This document shows, piece by piece, positions 33,422 to 43,770 of a stretch of DNA of 64,000 bases. The position numbers and the translations under genes were made by a program. The notes under the pieces are model-generated. The model was not told the origin of the DNA. It did no database searches and saw nothing but the letters and a program-made list of their open reading frames with translations. The stretch is from Beta vulgaris subsp. vulgaris (lineage: Eukaryota > Streptophyta > Magnoliopsida > Caryophyllales > Amaranthaceae). The first letter of the stretch is position 1. The number at the start of each line of letters is the position of its first letter. The stretch spans positions 26,034,845-26,098,844 of the forward strand of contig NC_079206.1 in the NCBI RefSeq assembly GCF_026745355.1, given 5' to 3'.

Positions 33422-34569
33422 CAATATGGTTTCCTGATAAGGAAGCATATCATCATTATAAGTTATACTGATGTTGGATTCCCGATAAAGAATCATATTT
33501 TGTTATTGGATTATCGATAAGGAATCATTATAGTGAAAGTTGCTAAGTTGTTTATTGCCTGATAAGGGTTTGTGTATAGTAGTGTAAGAAAATGATTGAT
33601 AGAGTATGAAAGCATAAGTTTGGATTTCTGATAAGAAATCAATTAAAAGAAATAAAGTATATTGCTTATATCAAAGTCGGTAAACTCATATTCTTTATAA
33701 GGGATCGTGATATCTTGAAAGATTAACTAATTAGATTTATATGAATTGTTTATCTATTATGATTGCTTTAAGTCGTGTTGTTGTGTTTGCTATTATGTGG
33801 ATCATGGTGTAATATAGAAGGATTAATCGAATAAGGATATAATAAGTATATGGTCAAAAGTGAGTTGATGTGATGCATATTATGAGTTTGTGACAGTGTG
33901 ACTATGTTGACTGTTGAGTCGTTTTCAAGTAAAAACCATAAAAACATGTGTTAAGCCTAATTACAGGTTTAGTACTGAACTTTGTTGTGCTTTGTGTGTA
34001 TGTTTTTTTTTCATTTTTGTGCGCATGGCCTGTCACTTGGTGGGTGGCAGCTTCTTAAATGTTTCAGGTGAAGTCGTAAGTTAATATTTACAAGTTGAAG
34101 CTAATACGAGCTGGAGCAGTATTATAATAGTTATCAAAGTGAGAACGATGGACATTGTAATAGTTAGTCGTTTATTATTTATAATCTATCTTTCCATTTA
34201 ATTAAGAGTTGTCATTGCGCCCGATTCTCTGTTGGGTGTTGCTCCGGGAAAGAGCTGATGAGTTCTGGGATTCGGAAATATTCTATTTATTGAAATTGTA
34301 ACAGGTTCATATTATTTCTCGCTTTAGAGTTATCCTATTTTTCAAGGAAACTCTGACGGATTCTCTGTAGAAATTTGTTAGAACAGATTTTGAGAATCAA
34401 GGCCGTGTTGTAATAGTTAATTTAAATTGAATAGAATTAGGAATTGAGTTCCACACTCTCCGATGTAATTCGGTGAGTTTGATGGTAATAGTCTGAGTCA
34501 TCTCGACTAATGCCTCTTTTGCTGTGCTTAATCCTCTGTAAGCTGGTCGGAAGAATTCTGGCTGTTACA
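33422..34569 (+). other. Right half of the candidate LTR, no gene
   Basis: It contains about five more copies of a degenerate TTGGATTCCCGATAAGGAAT unit (33424-33640), a G+C-richer block at 34215-34280, and ends GGCTGTTACA. No coding pattern. See the candidate LTR entry. Confidence 0.4.
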
Positions 34570-35309
34570 CTTACGGGAGATCCAAGTAATAGTTAGCCTA
34601 AATTTGTATCTTCTGCTGTTATAGATATACTTATTTAGGAAGATATTTTGGTGTAGGATATTATAGTTCTGTAAATAACATGAAAGATTTTAACTCTAAA
34701 TGATATAAATCATACCAACAATGACATGCAACAAATTAATAATAACATGATATATCAATAATGACATAAAATAAGTTTATAAATAATATAAAACAGTTCC
34801 AAAATAATATGATATACGTCAATAATGACATTAATCAATTATATTAGTTTGGACCTGAGAGATCTTCTTAAAAGACACACTCTTAACATCATGCATAAAT
34901 TGATAAAAATATGCATAAACTGGTGAATAATATGTATATATTGATATAAATAGATAACAGATATGAAAAATTAAATGACAAAACCTCGATGACAGAACTT
35001 CGGCTAAGACGCTTTTCCACTTTTAAATTGAAATAAATTAAAGACAATAAAGAAGAAAAAGCGGTAAAAACTTGAGCTTTAAAATTACAGAACGTCTTAA
35101 AATTACAGGTGTGGCCGCGCACACGACACCTTGTCAGCCCATCAGCTCAATTTCAAATGGTCATATCTCACCCGTTTCTCATCGGAATCGAGCTTTTGAC
35201 CAGGCGTTGGAAAGATGTCGAGCCACATTTTCATCTACAACTTGAGTCTTCCCAAAATATTAAGTGTGATGTGAGATATGACCTTTTGAAGTTTACCCTT
35301 ATGTACAAA
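34570..35309. other. AT-rich spacer, minor repeats
   Basis: 34690-34850 has loose repeats of AATAACATGATATA and AATAATGACAT. 35110-35300 is a more complex stretch (GGTGTGGCCGCGCACAC, then a block ending in GAGATATGACCTTTTG) that leads into the minisatellite. No gene is recognised. Confidence 0.4.
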
Positions 35310-36655
35310 CCCTTATGAACAAATGGAGTTACTCTTATCAACAAATGAAGTTACTCCTATGAACAAATGGAGTTACTTGTAAGAATATGTAGTTACTTTT
35401 AACAATAAAAAGGTATCACTCTTATCAATAAATGTGGTTACTCTTATAAGAAAAATGGGATTACCTATGCGAACAAAATATGGTTACTCATATGATTAAA
35501 TGAGTTTACTAGTATGAATAAATGGGGTTACTCCTTATGAAAGAATGAGTTTACTCGTATTAATAAGTGGGGGTTACTTGTGTGAACAATTGGGACTGAT
35601 ACGAAAAAATGGGGTTACTTATGTGAACGAAAAGAGGTTACTCATATGATTAAATGGGGTTACTAGTATGAATAAATGAGGTTACTCCTTACGAATGGAT
35701 GAGGTTACTCGTATAAATAAGTGGGGGTTACTTGTATGACCAATTGGGGTTACTTATGCGAATAAAATGGGGTTACTTACGTAACAAAAAGAGTTACGCA
35801 TATGATCAAATTGGGTTACTAGTATGAATAAATAGGATCACTCCTTATAAACGAATGAATTATTTAATAAAAGTGTTAGAAAAATCCATGGAGAAACACA
35901 TAATTTGCAAATAAAATGGGGTTACTTTTGTGAGTGATTGTGATTACTCATATGAATAAGTGAGGTTACTCATATGAATAAATGGGGTTATTCTAGAGCT
36001 GATCATTTAGGCCCCGCCTATTTTTTGGGCAGGTTTTGGGCAGAAAGTTTTGGCCTGACCCGAAGTTTTTTTGCTTTGGACGGGCTTTGGGCAAGCCAAA
36101 AATGACATTTTAGTCTATTTTTGGCCCGCCTCAATTTTGGCTCGAAGAACCCGCTCAGTTTGGCACGAATTTTGGCTCGGCCCGACCAGTGACAATTTTT
36201 TTAGGCGTGGTCCGGCTCATGATCACCTCTAGGTTATTCGTATGAATAAATAGGGTTACTTTTGTAAATATTTTGGGTTACTCTTATGAATAAATGAGGT
36301 TACTTATATGTTTAAATGAGGTTACTAATGTGAACGAATGAGGTTACTCTTATGAATGAATGAGGTTACTTTTGTGAATAATTGGGGTTACTCATATGAT
36401 TAAAAAGGGTTGTCATATGATTAAGTGATGTTACCTAATAAAGAAATAGGGTTACTATTGTGAACTCCTGAGGTTATTCATACGAACAAATGGAGTTACT
36501 TTTGTGAACAATTGAGGTTACTTGTTTGATTAAATAGGATCGTCGTATGATTAGATAAAGTTACTCTTGTGAACCAATGAAGTTACTCTTATGAGCAAAT
36601 GAGGTTACTCATATAAATAAATAAGGCTATTTTATGAATAATTGAAATTACTCAA
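35310..36655 (+). repeat. Degenerate minisatellite, unit about 25-30 bp
   Basis: Dozens of imperfect copies of a unit like GGGGTTACTCATATGAATAAAT. GGTTACT is the conserved core; spacing and the AT part vary. A 238-bp MITE interrupts it at 35994-36231. Blocks bearing GGTGTGGCC lie on both sides (35108 and 37072), so the array may be the inside of a larger element. No reading frame is conserved through the units. Confidence 0.88.
35994..36231. mobile_element. hAT-type MITE, TSD GGTTATTC
   Basis: 238 bp. The ends TAGAGCTGATCAT and, inverted, TAGAGGTGATCAT match at 12 of 13 bases. The perfect 8-bp duplication GGTTATTC (35986-35993 and 36232-36239) comes from the minisatellite unit itself. The inside is rich in GGCCCG and TTGGGC. 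TSD length and end sequence fit hAT. Confidence 0.9.
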
Positions 36656-37555
36656 ATCATATTTTACCACTAGAGATGCAATAGATGGGTTTAAATTCAT
36701 TTTTTCTCGTAATCAATTAAGCAAGTGTGAGTTGGAGAGAGCCATTCAATAACTTTTTCTCTGAACAAGTTGCTTTCTAGATATTCCAGTGCATTAGTTG
36801 TTGAACTTGAAAAGTTCCTTAATATCAACACTTCTACAGCAGTGAAATCTGGGATGTGAAATGTATCATCCTAAACTCTAGAAATTCAAACAGGATGGAG
36901 GAACAAAGAGGAAAAGAGGAGAGAGAAAATCTGGGTCGCGAAATTTATCGTCCTCAACTCTAGAAATTCAAAGAAGGAGGAGGAAGAGAGAGGAAATTTG
37001 GGTCACCTGGGGTATTTTTGGTTGTAAAAATTTCGTGTATGCCTTATATATGGCTAGCCACACCTATAATATAGGTGTGGCCTGTGGGGCTGTGGCCTAC
37101 CTATAAAAATTCGTGTTAAAATTAAGTATAATCAACCGTAGGAGTTGGAGTAGCAGCAACTAGCAACTTGTACATTGAATCTTATCTTTTGAAATCCGTA
37201 TCTATCTGTATCAAAAATTCAAGCACGTTGTTTTTTTTTTTTTTTCCCTTTGTGAAAGGACTTCAAGCACGTTGTTAAAGGAGCTGTTAGATTGGATACA
37301 TTAGATTATCTTATCATCTTTTTATCCTTATCCAACAATAGTGTTCACTTAAGAATTGAAGCTTGTTCCTAAAGGAGCCGCAAAACTAATTCTACACCAT
37401 CTTGTCCATAAACTACCCATCTCTTAATTCATCAATATATATCCAATATCTCGTGGAGTATTCAATGCAAGCACGTCACCTGGCCAAATCTTTTTGTCAA
37501 TTTTTTTATTATATGTTAATATCTGCATGCGTTATTACTCGTTACATAATTTGAC
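36656..37555. other. Spacer with an 84-bp direct repeat
   Basis: Two copies of AAATCTGGG...CTCTAGAAATTCAAA begin near 36843 and 36927. 37060-37110 carries CACACCTATAATATAGGTGTGG, a short palindrome. A T-run is at 37231-37245. No gene. Confidence 0.5.
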
Positions 37556-37563
37556 CAGGAACA

Positions 37564-38097
37564 TAGGGGTGAAAGTTATTCGGATAAAATCCAAAATCCA
37601 ATCCAATCCAATCCGAATTAGTAATTCGGATCGGATTTGAACTGTGTTCGGATTGGATTTGGATTGAGATTTTTTGAAATTTTGGATTTCGGATCGGATT
37701 GGATTGAGGGTAATCGGATCCAAAAATCCAATATAACCGAATAGTAATATGCCTTTTTATTATGTATCTGGTTTTTTTATATAAAAAAAACCTACTCCAT
37801 AGCCCAATACACATAGTACTTCAACCCTTCCCCTAAAACACTAAGTGCACTTAATTCCTCATTTCCTAAATCTACTAAGTTGTTGTTGTGCTTAATTCAT
37901 TTCATCGAAAAACTATAGTTTTAAAAAATTGGATTTTCGGATCGGATCCAATCTAGAGTATGATAATTCGGATTGGATTGGATCGGATTCAAATCCTAAT
38001 TAGTTTGGATTCGGATTGAAAAATTGAAATCCAAATTTTATTCGGATCGGATTGGATTAGGCCCTAATCCCAATCGCACACCGAACTTTCACCCCTA
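37564..38097. mobile_element. hAT-type MITE, TSD CAGGAACA
   Basis: 534 bp. The ends TAGGGGTGAAAGTTATTCGG and, inverted, TAGGGGTGAAAGTTCGG agree over the first 15 bases. The perfect 8-bp duplication is CAGGAACA (37556-37563 and 38098-38105). Both halves are full of GGATCGGATTGGATT and its complement, so it would fold back on itself. No coding capacity. Confidence 0.93.
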
Positions 38098-38105
38098 CAG
38101 GAACA

Positions 38106-38347
38106 TGTATTACTATTAGTGAAGATATCATGCATGACATACAAAATGAAACTACTCTTGGTGTCGTCATTTATCTGGAAATTCATCTTTCAAAATTGAA
38201 TGCGTCTAACCGACTCTTCTATAACAAATTAAACAAAATTTATTTGTAATCATTAGAATGTTATATGGATTATTTAAGATCACAAACTATAATGACTTTT
38301 ATGGAAATTAACGGAACTAACTTAGAAGGAGGTGAGTCACACCTTAC
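38106..38347. other. Short spacer
   Basis: AT-rich. I see nothing in it. Confidence 0.5.
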
Positions 38348-39046
38348 TAGGGCATTGTTTGGTTCACATGGGAATTAACTTCCTATGGGAAGTTTCATTT
38401 CATGGGAAGTTACTTCCCTTAATGACTTCCTAGGAAATGGCATTAACATGTTTGGTTGGTACTATGGAATTTGCACTTCCTATGAATCTACTTCCTATAT
38501 GTTGTTTGGTTCACTTGTTATACTTCCCATGAAATTTAACTAACTTTAACTACTTATGTGTAATTTTTTTTAACATCTACCACACACTTAAAACTATTCA
38601 TTAAAAATTACACAAATATGATAAAGTAAAGGAATAAAAATTCTAATACAACTAGTAACACCCTTCTGATACAGAATAATACAAAAAAAAAAAAAAAATT
38701 TGAACAATGGGAAACCATATATGAAGATAGCATCACACATAAGTTAAACGAGTTTAACCTGTTGCATTTTACAATGTGAAGTAGTAGTTTTTCAATCCTT
38801 CCGAAGTTAAAGTTAACAATCGGAAATCGGGCCTTACAAAAAATCAGATCGGTCCTATTACCTATGCTTCTAAATATATAGTCAGCAATAACATGACAAC
38901 CCAAAATATTTCACTTTAACGTCCACTTGTATAATTTAGCATGGCTTACAAAAAACCAAAAACATACCAAAACTATATACATACTATTTGCATACTACAT
39001 TAAAACCATGCCGTAGCTACTACTTCGACTTATGTTATTTTTTCAA

Positions 39047-40262
39047 TCATTGATCTGGAAGCAACAAACCTTGAACATAAGCATATTTGTAGTCTTCATC
39101 AGGAAGGCTGAAGAAGAAATCAACTTCTAGAGGATTGAGAGCAATCTTCTTTGAGACCAAAATAACATCAGTAGGAGTTAATCCTTCCATTTTCATAACC
39201 TCATTTGTCACTTTCATCCTTCTTTCAGCAGAATCTGACTCGTGTTGGAAACAATTAGCTAACCTTCCTATGTGCTCACTTGCCGCCTCCATCACATCAC
39301 TAATTTTTTCAAGTTTAGTGGAAAATTCTTTCAAGACTTCAATAGTTTCGGTCCTTGCCTTTTTTGTCCTTCTAGTTGAAGGTGTTGTTGAAGGTGGAGG
39401 TCCCATTGGGCTATTTTGAGACGAAGGATTGATCTCCTCTAAACTATACTGAGGGACTTCTTGTCCTTCTTCCTCCCTTTCTTCTTCATCCATCTCTTCA
39501 AGAACATCATGTACATTTGCAGATTCATTTCCAACAGCCCTATCTTTGCCGAATATCTTGCCCAACTCGTCAAAAAAAGGGAAAGGTTTGTTTCTCAACC
39601 CAATGGCATTTTTGTGACTCTGCCATAACACCACAACAACAAGAACATACATCAATCAATGTTTTTCTATTGTAATAAACAAGTAATGACTTTAAACTTA
39701 CACCTATGGCTTTTCTAAAATTGTTTCGGAGCCACAACAAGAAAACTATTTATATTATCTCTAACTAACATTTCAATAAGATAGATCTACAGGAAGAAAG
39801 TAAACTTCATCACTACTTTCAATGTTAAACTGCACTATTAAAAGTAATGTATCAAACCTGAGAATTTGCAATGTAAACTATAAAGAAAACAAAAGGTAGG
39901 AAAAAACATATATAATTTTCGAACATTACCTTAATCCATTCGTCCCAAACCGTTTGCGGACATGTAACAAACGTCCCCTCTTCATTCCATCCAAATCCAC
40001 TTGCACTCGGGCTTAGCATTTCTGAAATAGCATCATATTGTTTTCTGAGGAGCTTTACTCGAGACTCAATATGGGGCTTAGCTTTTTTTTCACACTCGGG
40101 AAGCTTTTGTTTCATTAGAGTTTCCAACTTAGCAAAAGCCCCATTTTTGAATTGACCATTGTCCGTTTTCCAACCACCAAGATCGACAAGATCATTCATG
40201 GCACTAATGAGAGCCCGATCCTCGCAAACTGACCATCTCATGCAGATTCTACCTTGACTCAT
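39047..40262 (-). CDS. Harbinger ORF1: Myb/SANT-like DNA-binding protein, 2 exons
   Basis: Exons 40262-39930 and 39619-39047 join in phase to 301 codons plus stop. The donor is ATTAAG/GTAATG and the acceptor TGGCAG/AGTCAC. The N-terminal Myb/SANT-like domain (residues about 8-110) has RWSVCEDRALISAM, GGWKTDNGQFKNGAFAKLE and TVWDEWIK. A Glu-rich middle (EEMDEEEREEEGQE) and a basic TRRTKKART follow. The C-terminal helical region (LEKISDVMEAASEHIGRLA) is typical of this family. In known Harbinger systems this protein binds the transposase and helps bring it into the nucleus and to the ends. I chose MSQGRICMRWS as start because the upstream in-frame Met (40298) precedes a non-conserved peptide. 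Confidence 0.87.
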
Positions 40263-40555
40263 CTCTACAACACAAAAATAATATGATATAGAAGACATAG
40301 GTATAAATTTAGCTATATAACAATAACTTTAAGTTCATAAAAAATGAGCACACATCCTTTAAGTATATAGACACTTTGAAATGCATTGTAAGATGCCAAA
40401 TTCATTGAAATATGAAGTAGATATTGTACTAAATATCCAAAAGTACAACACACATAACATACATTGTAGATTAATTTTGATTTGCAATTCTCCTTACAAG
40501 TTACAACTAAAAGCAAAAACCAAATACAAGAAATAATTACTAATCACAAAAATCT

Positions 40556-41951
40556 TTAAGAAGGTCTTGAGTTCAACCATGTTGCATACATTTCAGTTGC
40601 CAGATTCTGCCTAAAGACATTCCATTCAGTACTAGTCTCCATAACCTCAATATTGTTTTCACTGATATCTTCTTGTACTTCATCTCCAATTAAAGACTCC
40701 ATAGGATCTATGGTCATATATGTTCGAATGAAATTATGCATCAAAGCACATGCCAAAATAATTCTACTGACGGCCTTTCGACGGTACCAAGTTGTGTTTC
40801 TTAGTATACCCCACCTCATCTTAAGCAATCCAAAACATCTCTCTATGACATTCCGCGCTTGTGAATGCTTCATATTAAAATATTCTTCAGCCGATACCGG
40901 ATGTGCCCCACTTTTCCAAACACTCAAATGGTATCTTTGACCTCTAAATGGTGTTAAAAATCCCTCACAGTTCATATATCCAGCATCACATAAATAATAG
41001 TAGTAACCTAAAAACAACCAATAAAACTTTTAATGATTTTCTTTCATTAGCTTTTCTTGACAAAATGTATTAAAAAAATGCAAATTTCCTATTACCTTGA
41101 GGGACTTTTAAAGGATTTCTTCTCGACAACGCATCACGAAAAACTCTATTGTCATGTGCTGAACCCTCCCAACCAGGCAATACATAAACAAATTGCATAT
41201 CACGAGTACACACTCCTAAGACATTGGTGGTGAGTTCTCCTTTCCTATTTCTGAATCTAACTTTATCTTTATCACCAGCACGAACCTTAATATGTGTTCC
41301 GTCCAATGCCCCTAAGCAATTCTTCAAAGAGGGAAGATAAATTCACTTATTGATTGCCCCTATGTAAATATTTTTTTAAACAACTCATTCTTAGTACGAA
41401 ATTTAACTTACCTTAAACCACTTCCACCTCTCATCCTGACAATTTTCTGTCACCGCCTCAGGTTTCTTAAATAAAATATGGTGGCATCTAAGAACAACTT
41501 TCAAGACTAAGTTAAAGTGTCTTGAAATCGTTTCTCCACTTCTTCTAAAGTATAATTGAGTTCTTCTATTTTTTGTATCATGAGAAAGAGTGAAAAGAAA
41601 TAATGCAACTATTTCTTCCAAGCTAGTGTTCCTATTTCCTTGCAATCCACCAACATCCCTCAGCATCTCACATAACTTATAAAAGCAAGCTCTATCCATT
41701 ATAAGGTTATCTAAACAAGCTACATCACTCCCTTGGATAATTGGCCTAAGATTTAAAATTCTAGCATAACACCTTTCTTCAAGAGAATTATCAAATATAT
41801 AAGTTATAGGCTTAGGCACTTTGATATTTAGGATAGAAAGTAAATATATGAGATGGACTATTATCGCCATAACCATAACCACCATTTGCCTATAAATGAT
41901 AATACATGTCGTTGCAATCTTCTTCTGTTTATTTCGTGGCATGCGAGCCAT
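40556..41951 (-). CDS. Harbinger transposase (DDE superfamily 4), 3 exons
   Basis: Exons 41951-41412, 41321-41096 and 41007-40556 join to exactly 405 codons plus stop. The splice sites are TTTAAG/GTAAGT, TTGAAG/AATTGC, CTCAAG/GTAATA and TTTTAG/GTTACT. The basic N-terminus (MARMPRNKQKK) is followed by the helix-turn-helix region (TSLEEIVALFLFTLSHD, RSGETISRHFNLVLK). Catalytic residues: Asp187 in LGALDGTHIK, Asp237 in GSAHDNRVFRDA and Glu311 in ARNVIERCFGLLK, with CDAGY and LMHNFIR also conserved. No stop or frameshift interrupts it, which is rare in this window. It cuts and inserts the element, with 3-bp target duplication, in partnership with the Myb/SANT protein whose start lies 293 bp downstream. 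Confidence 0.92.
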
Positions 41952-43767
41952 ATCTGTTTAAAAAATACACACTAAAAAATTACAAATTATTGCAAAGAAA
42001 TAAGAGTTCTCGAAAGCTAGTAAGGAAAAATTAACACAAAAAAAATTATATTCTTAATCAATTATCCTTCTCAATACTCAGTTAGGCAAATATTAGTTTC
42101 TAATAGTAGTTTACTTCCTTGTAAGGTGTGTAATTTTCAAAACATAATGGATAAAGGGGAAAAAGAGTTTGTTTTTCAGCTTCACAAATTCAATTCTTAT
42201 ACACAATAACCTACTGGAAACTACAACACAAGCTAAGACCCAAACTTTAAACTTCCTAAAAGTCAACTCTTATCACAATTTGATTATATCAGAAATGTAA
42301 TTCCCAAATCACCTAAACAAGTGAGTATTTGATTAAGTATTCTTCATTACTTCACTTTGTTTAAAAATAAAATCAAACATTACTAATGGAAAAAGACACG
42401 CATGAAGGTTTATTCCTATTTCTAAGTTGGCTACCAATCTATTTGGCAATGATGGTGTTTGTCTTCATAAACTTGCCAAAATATACCAAGGAACTAGATT
42501 AAAAGAGTAGCTATTAACAACAATACCCAGTATAGCATCAACACCAAACTAAGCAAAAAGATTGAATCTAAGACAAAAATCATTGAAAGCTGCTAACTTT
42601 ACTCAAGCACCCACTAACACATCAAATACAATTCAGAAGCGGCAGTAGGAGCAACATAACTTTACATAATTCATACTACTAGGAGTAGTTGATAATCCAT
42701 TTTTATCCAATCCAAGTCCAACAAGCATTACATAGAGACCAAAAGATAAGATAACCACACAAGGCCAAATAATCCAAGAATAAAATGAATAAATTGATAT
42801 AAACCCAAAAACATACAAGACAGTGATTGGGGCATTTTATCAAACAGGTGGCGCGCAAGAAAGAAAAAGCATAAGAGAGAGAGAACAAATATTACAAGGT
42901 CAGGTTTGTAAAGATTATGAACAATGGAGGCACCACCGAGGAGAGAGAAAACAACCACCACACACGACCAACCCATCGACATCAATCAAATTTTTTAACT
43001 ATGGACATAAATCAACTGACAACTGTATAAGCTCACCCAAAAAAAAGCTAATTCATAGCAGCAAATTCCCCAAAAAAATCTAATAACATTAATCTCACAA
43101 TATGACCCAGAAAATAATTGCACATTCACCCAAAATAAACAATCCGAAAATTCAAGAAAAAAAACTACAAACCTAAGAATTTTGTAATTACACTTCAATT
43201 CAAGATTTGTTTACACAACAATGCCAAATCCAAGAGAAATTCATGAGATATGAAGAATCAGATACATCTAGGAGAAGGATATTGTATTTATTGTAAAAAT
43301 GAGTTGATTTTGTATTTATAATAATCCAAACAACAAAGACAATTTAAATTAGTCATTGAAATTGTAGATTTGTATGCCAAGGGAAGGAGAAAGAGAGGAA
43401 ACAACCTGAATTTCTGAAGATTTGGGGCCGTGTGAGAAGAGGGAGATGAAAGAGGGTCAAGGTCTCCTCTCAGATGAAAAGAAATATTTGCTATCATCAG
43501 GAGGCGGGAAAGTAAAGATATTAAAGGCGCCTTTCCAAATTTACAAGGGCAATCATGTAATTTCAGCTAAAGTAAAATGTGGGAAGTTTGGCTGACCAAG
43601 GGGGGGGTAAGGTAAGATACTTCCTATGTTTTAAGGGAATTTCAACTTCCCAGGGAAGTTTTACTTCCCTTGTTTTTACTGTGCAATGTTAACCAAACAA
43701 TAAGGCATTTAGTCACTTCCCATGAAATCTCAATTCCCCCATTTTCTAGGTTCAACCAAACAATGCC
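41952..43767 (-). other. Harbinger 5' region (upstream of transposase)
   Basis: About 1.8 kb without readable domain. It would hold the promoter, leader and perhaps a leader intron of the transposase. The outer 250 bp are subterminal sequence with AACTTCCC/GGGAAGTT words. Confidence 0.5.
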
Positions 43768-43770
43768 TAG

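Larger units (their letters stand above)
38351..43767 (-). mobile_element. Complete PIF/Harbinger transposon, TSD TAG
   Basis: 5417 bp. The ends GGCATTGTTTGGTT and, inverted, the same 14 bases; flanked by TAG (38348-38350 and 43768-43770). Inside the ends, GTTTGGTT recurs on both sides (about 38451 and complement about 43695), and GGGAAGTT/AACTTCCC words are shared. It holds both Harbinger genes on minus, transposase first and Myb/SANT protein second, each with intact frames and good splice sites. All parts for autonomous movement are present. Activity is not proven by sequence. Confidence 0.93.

Noticed and set aside
35310..36655. A possible CRISPR-like array
   Set aside because: Units are imperfect, contiguous and without unique equal-length spacers; the DNA is plant. 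It is a minisatellite.
38608..38904. A 98-codon minus frame inside the Harbinger element
   Set aside because: It lies beyond the stop of the Myb/SANT gene, is AT-driven and has no domain; 3' flank.
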